Shown here: positions 37,504 through 59,228 of the stretch, in pieces
How the letters are laid out: the number at the start of each line of letters is the position of its first letter
Numbering within the stretch: position 1 is the stretch's first letter
NCBI RefSeq assembly: GCF_932526225.1
Contig: NC_064046.1
Coordinates: 1,798,001-1,862,000, forward strand
Reading direction: 5' to 3'
Origin: Nematostella vectensis
Taxonomy: Eukaryota; Cnidaria; Anthozoa; Actiniaria; Edwardsiidae
DNA length: 64,000 bases
Translations under genes and position numbers: made by a program
Notes under the pieces: model-generated
The model's database searches: none
What the model saw: only the letters and a program-made list of their open reading frames with translations
What the model was told of the DNA's origin: nothing

Positions 37504-40500
37504 ATGGCGCGCGCGTTTTCATGGGGCGCGCGCACTTTTACTGAGATGAATGACTCGCGACGACATGCGCGCTCTTACGGAGAAAGTAGTTTTGCGCGCT
37601 TTCATGTCCGCCCAGGTGATGTCATAGACAAACCCCGGTTTCCACGTTTCCATACAACACCGGAAAGCGTCGACAAGAAAATGGGCAACGGAGTTAGTTG
37701 TGTCCCTCAAGGTCATCAGTTTTTTACTCGTCGAATCGGAACAACCGATAATAATAGTAAGTATGACATTGTAATACAATAAGCTATAAACTATGACCAA
37801 GGAAAAAGCACTGAAACCGAGGCTAGATTAGTTACGTTTATGCCCGGGGCCATGTGCACAAAGAGGACTTCTTTACAAGTGATTGAATTGGTTGGAGCAT
37901 GGGCATCATATGCATCTATGTCTGCATTGGAACACCTCAAGGCGCTAAGGGGTCCTCGTTGCTTGCATGGGTGTGCCATTAGGGGTCGGCACGGGAAGTC
38001 GGACAGCTGAAACAGAAATCCGAATAAAAAAAAAATCAAGGCTTATAAGGTTAAAACCGTGAAAGGTTTTGGGATCCACACGGTTGAATTGTATATCAAG
38101 AAAGGTTAGTGGCGACTATAACAGCGCCCACTGGTAACCTTAACCCTTAAATCGCGAGCTAGATGCACAATAGCCCATGATCGATATGTCATTTTAGTCC
38201 TGGGGCGAGTGCATGACCGCTTTTGAACAGCATGGAGGCAAAATCTCCTTAGTTGGAAATCCTAATTAGCACAAGAGGCGTTTAGTTCTCGAATATGAGA
38301 AAAGCTGAGTTCGTGAGCCTTTGCAAAAGCGCTTGGTACGAGCGCTCCACTGCGCCTGTTCCAGTTCTGTCATGACATATCGTGTTTGTGCTTTATATGA
38401 CACTGCCGCCTTGAATAACTTGGCGCGTTACATCACTATAGTGTGTTCGTTACCTGGAGGAAACACCCTATCTTTCTGTACTAACTGTAACTTTGCTGTC
38501 TACCAGACTCTACTCGAGACGTAGTAGATCTCTTGGATAGAGTCGCACTGCTAGAGGAGCAATCCGACACTCAGGTAGGATTTCATTTGTTATCGAAACT
38601 CTTCGTTACAATCTCACTATCCCTATGGGTTAGAATTTATTTTGCCTACGATCACCCCTGCCTGTTTTTACGAGAGTTACTCGGTGGCAATGGCATGCAG
38701 TAGCGGAACTTGGGGGAGGGTTTAACCCCCCCCCCCTTTTGGGCTGCCAGAAAGCAATATGTAACAAAAATTGATACCCCCTCCCCATTTGTCACTGAGC
38801 CAACCCCCCCCCCCCCCCTTTAGCAAAAAGCTATATCCTCCCCTGGTATGACATAGCTGGTTTGACTTACTGCATTGAGAAGACTTGTCGTGCTCAAGTT
38901 TTCTACCGGTGATACCAGGAGAGGTATATCAAGACCTTGAAGGTGATGGCGTCGCGTCAAGAGGTACGGATGAAAGAAGGAAAAATGCGCATTCTTTGCA
39001 TTGCCGAGAAACTAAAACGTCACGAGACGGAGAACGAGAGTAAGAGAAAACTTCAAGAAGAAACGATGCAAGTCATGGGGAACATACTGCAGGTATGATG
39101 GATGATTAATGATATGATTATTTATATAGATGATGACGATGATATGAGAGTGATTTGTCGGTGGTGTTGATGATAATAATGGTGGTGGTGATGATGATAA
39201 TTGTGGTTGTGATGATGATAATTGTGGTGGTGACGATGATGATAATTGTGGTGGTGATGATGATGATGATGATGATAATGTTGGTTGTGATGATGATAAT
39301 GGTGGTGATGATGATAATGGTGGTGATGATGATGATAATTGTGGTTATGATGATGATGATAATGGTGGTGATAATGATGATGACAATGGTGGTGATAATG
39401 ATGGTGGTTGTGATGATGATGATAATGGTGCGGATGATGATAATGATGGTGATGATGATAATTGTGGTTGTGATGATGATAATTGTGGTGGTGATGATAA
39501 TGATAATGTTGGTTGTGATGATGATGATAATGGCGGTGATGATGATAATATTGGTTGTGATGATGATGATAATTCTGATGGGGTTGATGATAATGGTGAT
39601 GGTAATTATGATAATTGTGGTTATGATGATGATGATAATAATGGTGGTGATAATGATGATAATGGTTGTGATGATGATGATGGTGGTGGTAATGATGATA
39701 ATTGTGGAGGTGATAATGATGATAATTGTGGTTGTGAAGATGATAACGATGAAACAATGAAAAGGTAGATGTTAACGGTGTCAAAATGGCATAAATAAAA
39801 TGTTCGTGATAGTGTGTACATTCTATTTACGTCCGTTGTAAGTGTCAAATGGACGATTAAAATGATGAAAATGGGCCTAGAGCCTAGAAAGTCCTGGTGA
39901 GTTGTGATGATATTGACGTCACCTTCTGTTTCCGTAATAATCAGTCGTTATGATCATCTCTCATCTCCCTCCAGGCATTACAAAAAAGGATGGACGAACA
40001 CAATTTCATCATGCGAGCACTCCTAAGAGACTCTTCTGCGCCGGTGCTTGATAAAAAGGTAAAAAGCTCCCCTAACCCCCCCGCTCCCCTAATTTTGGCT
40101 TTGATATGGCCTTAATGGCATAGCAAGGCCGTAGCATGGGGGGGGGGGGGGGGGGGGGTACTGGGGGCACGTGCCCTCCCCCAATATTTTTAAAAAATAA
40201 AAGGAAATGACCAGCAGGGGCGTGGTTGTGTCATCCATTGTTTTCTTAATGTTTCTCTATTTTGTCCCTCCCCCTTCATTTGCGGCTTTGATACGGCCTT
40301 TATGGGATAGTGTTAGGAGCTTGGCGATAAAGGGTATGATTAGAGGGAGGTTACTACGTAATCTTGGTACAAACATATTCTCCATTACAAAAAAATATCT
40401 TATAAGTGGGTCATTCTGAACAATTATAACAGAACTCTGTCTTTAGAATGACGAAGCAAGACTTGCAAAGCTTCTGGAGCACGGGATTGAGGACGGGATG

Positions 40501-40620
40501 GGGTGCCTTCGCAAACTAGAAGAGATGTCACCACCAGCGGTAGTACAAGCTGCCTCTACGTCACAGTACCTGGACGAGAAAAGGCAGGCTATTGACGGCA
40601 TACGGAAAAGATGCCTATGA
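37504..40620 (+). CDS. Small coiled-coil protein, possibly N-myristoylated, unrecognised
   Basis: Exons ending or starting at 37756, 38507-38574, 38919-39092, 39975-40058, 40447-40620 join in phase. Two starts are possible. ATG 37504 gives 250 residues with an Arg-rich front. ATG 37681, in good context, gives 191 residues beginning MGNGVSC, which fits the M-G-x-x-x-S myristoylation pattern with a Cys nearby for palmitoylation. The body is helical and charged (DVVDLLDRVALLEEQS, KLKRHETENESKRKLQEE) and ends DGIRKRCL. An intron carries the 39.1-39.75 kb microsatellite. It is arranged head to head with the minus-strand coiled-coil gene. Function unknown. An AATAAA lies at 40852. Confidence 0.7.
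39130..39755. repeat. (GATGAT/GGTGGTGAT)n microsatellite
   Basis: About 620 bases of GAT/GGT/AAT triplets in an intron. His-Tyr-rich and Met-Val-rich frames on the two strands are artefacts. Confidence 0.95.
40121..40205. mobile_element. 'GTAGC' family fragment with poly-G
   Basis: AGCAAGGCCGTAGCATGGGG runs into a G tract of about 20 and then CGTGCCCTCCCCCAATATTT. Intronic remnant. Confidence 0.4.
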
Positions 40621-41003
40621 ACACAGACTGTCTCACTATCACGATTATAAATTGTATTTTCTTTTATCTAATGTGAATAAGTTTGCTACAACGCCCAGTC
40701 TTAGCTAGCCATAAGCGAAAAGATGATATGTGTACTAGCTAGTAAAGTTACAAGTAAAGCTCTGTATGAATTTTCACATTTTCCTGTTTATTTTCAATGC
40801 AATTTTAAATAACTTGAGAAAGTTAAATACAGATAGTAACAAAATAATATAAATAAACTGAAACATGTTCAAGATAGAATAGAACCTTACACTTTTCTTA
40901 TCTGGTTCTCGTCACAATCGCTAAAAAGTTGGTTGCTTTATTACACTTATTTTGAATGATATTAGGGTATTTAATTGAATTAATTTCTAGAGATAAACTT
41001 TTC

Positions 41004-43385
41004 TTACTGCTCCGTCTGAGCCATGAAGCAAACTATACACCAATCAGGACATGGATTCGGTCGGCGTTTTTTGTACGATTCACCCGGGCTAGCGTCGTCC
41101 TCCCTTGTTTCCCGCGCTTTTCGCCTCAAAAGAGGCGTGCGCTTTCCCCTCGCATTGCATCCAGGGGTGGGGAAGTGGATTTCAATTCCCGCCGTGCATC
41201 GCTGGGAGTCATGTAGAGATTTTAGGAAAACTATGTCTTGTACTCTGGAGGATACGTCTTCGCCCCATACCCCCGGTAATAGAGCTCTCACTTCTCTCTC
41301 TACCGCGGGAAGCTGGGAACAAGGGACGTCTTTTGTGTAGTGGACATCTCTGCGTAGCTGTGAGCCGCTTGTGCGTTTTGTTGTCAAGTGACTGGAGACT
41401 AATCTTGTGAATCCGTGTTCCTCTAGGTTTGCTCGTCTTATCATCTCCAGCATTTGTGTGTTAGTCGCTTTGAATGTACGGTCGTAGATGCGGAACTCGT
41501 CTTTCTCGTGGGCGGCCAGAATTGTGTTATCTTGAAAATAAAAGAGACATATTGTGTAGTTCCGGAAATATCCATCCCCCCTATGGGGGGAGGGGGGGGG
41601 TCGGAGGTATGACTCCCCCACCCCTCTGGAATTTCCAACCCCCTGGAAATAAAAATAAAGTAACGGAAAAGGGGCATTTACCCCCCCCCCCCCCCTCCCT
41701 TCTAGAAATTTCTGGGCGTTTGAACCCCCCACCCCCTTCCCCCCGGAATTTCCAATCCCCTCCATGGGGGGTATGTATATTTTCTGGAAGTACACATTAG
41801 TATTTCATAGGTTATTTATCAGTATTCATTAACTTATTAGTATTTTATAGCCTACAGTGTACAGTTATAACCGTCCTAGGGCTTAACATAAGAATAGCAA
41901 TTAACAGTTGTGAGGCTGAACTAAACCTACATTTAAAACCAGAGATAAGGGCGCGCTGTCCAGTTATCTTATGAAAAAGGATAGTCTTTGACAATACTTC
42001 AATAGGGAATTGCCCCCTTTTGTGGTATACAAATACAAAGTCTGTGATATCATGTCGGGCGTTTGAATTCTTGGGATCTAAAGTAGAGAATTTCATATTC
42101 AGGCTCACTGTAAGTTATATGTTATTTTAAGTTTTAAAATAACCAGAATTATGATATTGAATTTCTAACAGGAAAACAAACGAACTGTGTGGGCAGTGAC
42201 CCGCGTGGGCGAAGGCCACGATTAAAACCGAAAACATTCCTTTCCTATTTGAACAAAATAAAACACGTTTTGCCTTTAAGTGCCCTGCTCTCGTGGCTAA
42301 TACATTAAGATCTAAGATACTAGAAATAATGAAATTACCCTTTGAATCACATTGAGTGTCTGAATGATGTTAACGCCATTAATGCGATCGGCTCTTCTTT
42401 CAGGATATACCACAATTGAAGATGACAGGGAAAAATGGACCCTATTTTAACCACAGGAAAGGATAAGTTATCTTATGGTAGCGGAAATCCCATTTGGTGA
42501 AAACAATCAAGAAGGGTCATCCGTAAAATATTGGCATATATTTACAATTGTTCTTTTGGTAGAAAAATGAATTAATCATTGGAAATAATTTACCAAATAT
42601 GTTAAACGACAAACCGTAATCAAATTTTGAATGAGTAATAAAAACCCACATAAATCTATACCTGTGATTCATCTCAAGCCTAAAGTTGTAAAGAGGAAAT
42701 GGCCGTAAAACAAAAAGTTGAGAAATAATAAAAAATTACGTTAGAAGTGATATTTTTCCAATTACCTGACTAATTCCGTCTAACTCATAAATAGCAGCGA
42801 CACCCTAACAGAGAAAAAAAGATCGCGAGGATATTTAAACCGAGCAAAGAGGTGTAGAAAGTGCTCCTCTAGTGTGAAATACTTTCAACTGCTCTTTTTT
42901 GCATGAAAGGAAATTGGTTTCAATTTCCAGGGTTTCGTTAAACACTGCTTGTGGTGACTCGATGGGGTTTGAACAAAGACAAATAAACAATGTAAAACTT
43001 TGACTGTTAATCTACCTGGAATCCTTTATTTGCTTAAGCTCAATAAAATAGGCATAAAAAGGTCTTAGACTTAGCGTTTTGTCAACTTTTCGAGCGTTAC
43101 GACACTTGTTTGTAAACATTATTATCAAGTTTTAAAAAGCCATTTAGAAAGCAATGGAGGTGATTAAAGATATATTACATTGCAAAAACGAGAGCACAGT
43201 ATACTATACGAGATCGCATTGGTTTGCACAATAAGAAGCAAGTTTGGATTAATTTGCGAAATTCCAAAGTAATTACTGGACGTCACAACTAGTTTGTCAT
43301 AATTTGGCCCCTTGATGAGTGGAATGTTTTTAGTTCTTCTTGTTGTGAATTCGATGAAGGAACTACGGACTAGAAACTCTTCCAT
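41004..43385 (-). CDS. Three-exon gene of unknown function, 270 residues
   Basis: Exons 43385-43277, 42107-41931, 41530-41004; phases 1 and 1 match at both junctions (donors GTAATT and GTAGGT, acceptors TTACAG and TTCAAG). The start ATG has a good context (AAGATGG). The N-terminus MEEFLVRSSFIEFTTRRTK leads to a mixed middle (DFVFVYHKRGQFPIEVLSKT) and a basic, Cys-containing C-terminus (RRKARETRE, NPCPDWCIVCFMAQTEQ). I see no known domain, signal peptide or membrane helix. A MITE sits in the second intron. The gene is convergent with the coiled-coil gene ending at 40620. It could be a lineage-specific or fast-evolving protein. I am fairly sure it is a gene, not of what it does. Confidence 0.6.
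41553..41796. mobile_element. MITE with TGTGTAGTTCC ends (copy 2)
   Basis: TGTGTAGTTCCGGAAATATCC on the left, TATATTTTCTGGAAGTACACA on the right, with C and G tracts inside. Same family and similar size as 18342-18560. Confidence 0.8.
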
Positions 43386-45780
43386 CTTTATCTTTGGTCA
43401 GTTGACCTTTCATTCAACATGGATTTGCTTGAGTAAGTTTTGCTACACGATCACGACTGTAAATACACAGTAAGCAAGTTCGTTTAAGACAGCCGCAGAT
43501 CCATGAAATTTGTAAATGCCCCGAGTCCTGTTTTACGACCAACTGATACTCTGTTAACAACCAAGAGTACTCAAACTGGCCCTTCTCTATTTTCTTATAA
43601 GAAAAGTTCCCAGGACAGAGTTTCCATCAGACCTTACGTTCTCATGGCATAGGTTACGTACGGTCTTAAAGTTTAAAAGTACACAGAATTCTATTGAGCT
43701 TACCCGTCAATATGAGCGCCCAGGCGAAAAACAAGAAGAGCAGATCTCTCAAGCTCAAGTGTTCCATATCTCTAAGGCGGTGCAAGTACTTTGTCACCGG
43801 ACCACTGCGTCTAAAATGCTCTACATTTCTGCCGCGCGCCAGGCTTATGTTCTCTAGCGAATGGGTTTCTCAGTCGTGACGTCACGCCCTCATCAACCAA
43901 TCAGCGCACGCGAAGGAGACAAGTTTCCAGAGTAGTGACAAAGCTCTGAAGGCGAAGATGGCAGCTCATTTGGCTGCTCCGTTAGGGCGCGCATCCGGCG
44001 TGAGATGTTACGAGAAAAGAGTTACTTGATAAGAGAGCACACCCAAATAAGATGCGTGGTGAGATGAGCATGGATCTACGTGTAAACTTGTGGAAGCTTG
44101 CAACATGCGTATTCCATTACATGAAGATCAAGCCGACACGAATCCCCCCACGCATCACTATGAACAAACCAGTTCTTTCACCGAGCACTCTTAACTAGAA
44201 CTGCGATAAACATCTACGTCTTTCCGTAATGTATCCATAGCTTGCGACTATCGGATTATGTATTCATTTAATATGAAGCGCCCTTAGTATGAATAACGGA
44301 TAGTATCTGGCAAAGGCAGACGGCCTGACGACGCGGGACCGGTCTTAGCTCTACGGATGAGAATCATGGGAGACATGACTTTTACTTTAAAAACTATTAG
44401 CCTGGGATTAGTTCATTTAGTTTTTATGTGACATATACGCATCGTTTTCTGCTGTGATGGACTGGTATAGGATCGTTATACATGGACGCTACGCAAGAAA
44501 TCAAAAAAGAATCTTGCGCATTTCTGATAAGATGGGCAAGGACTGTTGGGACTGTGCCACTCCTAACGCTAATGGAATCTCAAATGTCACGCACGCTCTG
44601 CGCTTCATATTATTGTAACAGGGGTTAAATGCATCCCAACATTAAGTTTCTGGAGAGCATTACAACATTTTAAATTACATTAAAGACGCAATTAATTTCA
44701 AAGCTCACTTTTGATGCTTTTAAAAGGCTAATGTTACATACTCGATGTTGTAATTGTGATCCTTAGGTTTCATAGGCGGGCTTTAACATTTTTCCAATTG
44801 ACTACTTGTCTATTTATCAACCATGATCGATGTCATGAAGATCGTCTCAAGTAAGTAGATCGAGCATGTAACAAACAAGCGTGTTTAATATATCACTTCC
44901 CATCAGTCTTCCTTCCTGTTCAATATCTGTTTCTTTTTAAAGCGTCCAGAAAAAGACTTATCTTCAAGTATTTTAAAACTAGTTTCCTCATTGAAATTGG
45001 TTGGTATTTTTTTCCGTGCTTGATAAACATCGACATCGTGTATCATAATTCACTCACGGATTATAGAAATAACCGAGCTTTGTCCACAAGGTATGTTTTC
45101 TAGAATTGAAGTACGAGATGAAAATATCACACAGTTGTTACATACTTTACATCTTAGTAGCCTATCGACCAATCATGGTCGACCAAATCAATTTTTTTCT
45201 TTTTCTGATTTTAGATCAGAGAACTACCCTTGGTGAAATAAAGGCAATCATTTGATCTTGTCCTCGACTAGTGTTAAATAAAATATGGATTGCTACCAAT
45301 GGACGGGGGAGGATAACAAGGCCTTGCGTTAGTAACATTTCCTTCTCCTTTTTTCCATGTTCGACAGGGACAAAAAAAAAAGAACAAGATGGCGGGAGGG
45401 AGGCATCGCCTTATTTGCGCTGAAGAAACATGAGTACAAGCACACTAGATTTAAATGGGAATAAACGCGAAAAACGTCTTAAGGTTTGATCATTTGGAGA
45501 ACTTCCACATTTGTGGAAAGGGGTTTTGATTCCCTCCATAGTTTAGAAACTAGTTGAAGTCAATAAAGTTCAATAAATGCTGTTTAGTTTATTCTGGTCT
45601 TTTATTAAAAACGTCTGCAACTATTGTGACAGCTTAAATTTATTCTTTCTAGAGGGTGGGTGCAAAGAACGTGCCAAGTTTGCACTCAAACAACGAAAGC
45701 AGCGGCTTTTTTTCGCTAATGAGACCAACAACACTGACGTCGTTCGGGCAAATGAGCTCAGTCTCACCTGCCGTGCCAAG
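43386..45780. other. Gene-poor interval
   Basis: No exon with support. An ATG at 43958 starts a short frame (MAAHLAAPLGRASG) followed by a GTGAGA donor-like site and could be a first exon, but no following exon was found. Confidence 0.4.
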
Positions 45781-45787
45781 TAGAACA

Positions 45788-45928
45788 GCGGCGTAGCCAG
45801 GATTTTTAACAGGAGGAGGCCCAAATGCCTTTTATCTTGTATTCTAGATAATGTCTCATACATTTACTATATTTTGGGGTGCTAGAGGGGGAGGGCGGCA
45901 TGGCCATCCCCTTGGCTACGCCCCTGTA
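45788..45928. mobile_element. MITE, 'GTAGCCAGG' family, best inverted ends
   Basis: GCGGCGTAGCCAGGATTTTT on the left and CCCCTTGGCTACGCCCCTG on the right; about 140 bases. Confidence 0.6.
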
Positions 45929-47177
45929 GAACGAGAAACGGGACGGGACTACTTCTGCCGGAAAACGGGGAAAAGGCGTGCAGGAGTTAAGATCTCAGAC
46001 GTTCCATATGTATATCTGTGGTAGTATGGGACCTGGTAGTATAGGAAACCTGTGTTTCTCATACAGGTATATACTACGTGAGTTAAGACAAATTACCTAC
46101 TTATCTCGTGATTGTCATACTGGGATTTTTGTTGAGTTTTAGAACAGTCCATTATTTCTTTTTAAGGCATATGAAATATCCAGTATCAGTGTGCGTAATA
46201 AAAGCAAATTGCAAATATTAAAAGATATAAAGCCTTCTGCAATAAAGGAAGTATCCTAATGCTTCACAATTTCAAGAACGGTTTGCTATTTTTGGGTTTG
46301 AAACAGCTAGACTATTGATTCCTACTAAAAATAGGCTGGATAGCGCGCAATGGGTATAGAAAAATGATATTGTCTAAAAAGCGGTTCTCTCGGCACGAAG
46401 GCTAGTTATCTCTGAGTGCGCACGGAAAACTGCTTTTTAGACGCGCCTTACAGTTTATGCGCAATTGCGTCGAATAGATAAAGAGGGAATTGTAGCCTGC
46501 GAACCAAGCTTTTCGCGAAGAATGAGGCTAGCGCAATAAAGAGAAGGGGGAGGGGTAAGAAGAAAACTCCCCATTCTCCCCATTCTTCGATTTTGTTCTT
46601 TATTTCCGTTGAAACTCCACAGAAACACAGAATGGTTGTTAGGCATGGGTGCAATATTTTATTAATTTAGATACTTAACAATTAAACTGCAGGATGTTTA
46701 GCGGTTTAGTGGGAATGTGAATATCTTAAAAATCAGATCAGACTTTTGAGAAGCTCTTGAGCTTGGGTTGAAAACAGCTAGACTATTGATTGGTAACTTT
46801 TCACTCTCTGCAGAGACGTTCCTTAATCACTTTTTAGGCGTTTTGTCCGTTATACCATGACATTTCCCATTATATATCCGTAACCGCTAAGGTAGCACGC
46901 TGCATTTTTGCAGAACCGAATCGTATTTGAAAATCACTCAAATGCAATGTAATATACTTTCCTAACTATAGCTATAAAAGCTAAAAAGAGTTGTATGTTC
47001 TTATAATAAAGCACCTGGGTCTGACAGTAGGCGACGCATGCTAATTTACCCTAATTTACCCCGTTATTCCGTTATTCCGAGATAAAACTTAGATTACTTT
47101 GCCTTTTAACTTCATGGGGAAGATGTTCGCGTTATGTTGGGGTGTCTGTTATGCGAGTTTTTAATTATATTGTGAGT
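45929..47177. other. Non-coding interval
   Basis: AT-rich, with no exon seen. Near 46494 a fragment starting TAGCCTGCGAACCAAGC resembles the small inverted-repeat element at 35655. Confidence 0.5.
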
Positions 47178-47429
47178 TTAAAGCCGCATTGTCACCAGTT
47201 TACTTCCGGTCGATTACGTAGCAATCTCCGATGATTTTTAACGGAAAATGAGAAAAATATTTCAAAATATTGAAAGAAGTGTTTATTAGAAGTTTCTTTG
47301 AGGATGTGATTGATAATTTAGAGCGGATGGCCTGTTTAATATCTCGGATTTTAATAGATTCTTTTGAATTTTAACGGTTTTTACTTCCGTCGGACCTCCG
47401 GAAGTAAACTGGTGACAATGAGGCTTTAA
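47178..47429. mobile_element. MITE with TTAA termini
   Basis: TTAAAGCCGCATTGTCACCA on the left pairs with TGGTGACAATGAGGCTTTAA on the right, extended inward by GTTTACTTCCGG. The TTAA at both tips is the kind of target site used by piggyBac-like transposases. 252 bases, no coding capacity. Confidence 0.75.
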
Positions 47430-48091
47430 TGTCAAATCTTTATTCTCAACTTTGCAAGTGAAAAAAAAAGACTATACTATCTATAAACAATGCTCTTTAT
47501 TTTATTGACATCGGTCTTTTTAAAAATGATAGCAATTGATGTCTTTAGAAAGATCTGTTTCCAGATAAAACTGAAAATGATATTTTCTCAGGGAAAAGCC
47601 TACTTGATGCCCCTTGATTGCACACCAAAGGATTCCCATGGCTGATACTAGACTTCCGGTTGGGTGCGCCCTATTGGAGTACCTGAGCACACGATGTGGG
47701 TGGCGCTGTTTTTAGTCAAAGAGCTCCCATGTAATCACCGATACTGCACTTTCCCGTAGTTGTCATTGTCATTGGAGGGGGGATGGTCGGAAGATATCTG
47801 TGGGGGGAGGGGGAAGGGGGAGTTTGTTATCAATATAAGGTTAAGCAGTTCACTGCGCTTGGATTGCAAAGAAATGAAAACATTCATCATAATCTCTTTT
47901 ATAGTTTCTTGTTTTCGATAGCGGCGGGTCGGGCAGGAAAATGCTCAAATATCAAGAGGTTTTAATTCGTCTTCAAATAACGACAAACCGGAATCTAAAT
48001 TGTTCATGCAAAAAAGAAATGTCTTCGTCGATTGTAGCCCCAAGTAAGCTTCTTTATGATCCCACACAGCAAAAAAGCTGCCAGCTTAGTA

Positions 48092-48183
48092 AGCTGGGGC
48101 AAGTGTAAGGGGCGCCCGTTTTGCCTCTTTATTTTTTCCCCACGTCCTGAACTTTTTCCGGGCGCCCCTTACATTTGCCCAGC
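48092..48183. mobile_element. Imperfect palindrome of about 90 bases
   Basis: AGCTGGGGCAAGTGTAAGGG, then GCGCCCG, is mirrored by CGGGCGCCCC, then TTACATTTGCCCAGCT. Probably a small fold-back element. Confidence 0.65.
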
Positions 48184-48983
48184 TCTCTCGCGCGGCCAAA
48201 CAAAAAACTAGCAAAACAAACTACAAACGATTTCGCGTATTCGCGCATATAAAAACTGCTCTGAAGCTCAACAAAACTGCCATCAACGCAAGCTAGAGAA
48301 AATTCGCCCATTTTTTTTTTTTAGGTAGTGGTATACAGGGCCGGGTTATCGAACCTGGTTGTGAAGCTTCAGCTGCCATGTTCGCAAACAGTAGAAATTT
48401 CTTCCTTTTTTCAAACCCGCCAAATCGCCCGGTTTTCGCGGGAGACTTCCGGTTTTTAGCCTTTATCTCCCGTTAAAAAATAAAATCGAAACTTCCTGTA
48501 CATTTACTGAAATTTCCCGGGAAAATTTATCGATAATTTCTAATACAGTTCTTGTATTTGAAGAGCAATCTTTGAGCTTTAGGTTGGCAAGTATGTTTTT
48601 TAAATCTACCTGCACGAAGCTTTTAGTTTTGTTTATAATAGAACGCTTCCGTTGCCTGCCATGCACCGTAATTTGTAAAAAAAAATATGCCTGAAAACGA
48701 ATGAGTTAGGAAGCTAAACGAATAATGTTTTGGGCTCACGCTTCGCCATATTTTGCATAGTTAAAAGGTCCCAAAAGCCATTCGTAGAAAATATCTAAAG
48801 ATGAATACACTGTATTATCATCATTTGTTGTTTTCATTTTTTTGGTTTTTCGCTTTGTAAGTTCACTCACTTTCTTTGTGTTGTCAGCGGTTTCTCTTAA
48901 TGTATTCGTGCGCCCGCGCTGATTACATCCCATAATGCTAGTTTCTCTTTTATAAGCGAGTGCATCAATAGAATGGTGTTCAA

Positions 48984-58996
<10,013 letters not shown>

Positions 58997-59228
58997 TAGC
59001 GCGCGCACTCACTAAAAGGCTTCGACCAGGTGACGAGAGTTCCCGAGAGTCTAACGAACGTCCGTCGAAGGGGGACCAACAAGTCGCTACTGCCCTACAA
59101 AGGCCTGTGTGGCGCGGTTACAAAATGCTTCCGAATGATGTACGAAAAGATCCCGAGATTCTTACGAGCATGCGTCGAGAAGAATCCCACCAAGTCACTA
59201 ATGCCCTATTAGGCCCTGCTTAAATAGT
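58997..59228 (+). pseudogene. Two decayed tandem repeats of the TAF4 last-exon end
   Basis: After the TAF4 stop, the bases that encode KESTKSLMLYKALLK-stop recur twice in degenerate form. Near 59065-59110 the reading is RRGTNKSLLPYKG; near 59172-59228 it is EKNPTKSLMPY, stop, then CCTGCTTAAATAG, like the true CTTCTCAAATAATAG. Spacing is about 110-120 bases. The copies cannot be translated as TAF4 and look like old tandem duplications in the 3' UTR. Confidence 0.6.

Noticed and set aside
39122..39784. His-Tyr-rich 220-codon frame
   Set aside because: GAT/GGT microsatellite in an intron.
43958..44005. Possible first exon MAAHLAAPLGRASG
   Set aside because: Start context and donor-like site only; no downstream exon in phase could be found.
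45577..45783. 68-codon plus-strand frame
   Set aside because: No splice sites, no motif and a matching antisense frame; it adjoins a MITE.
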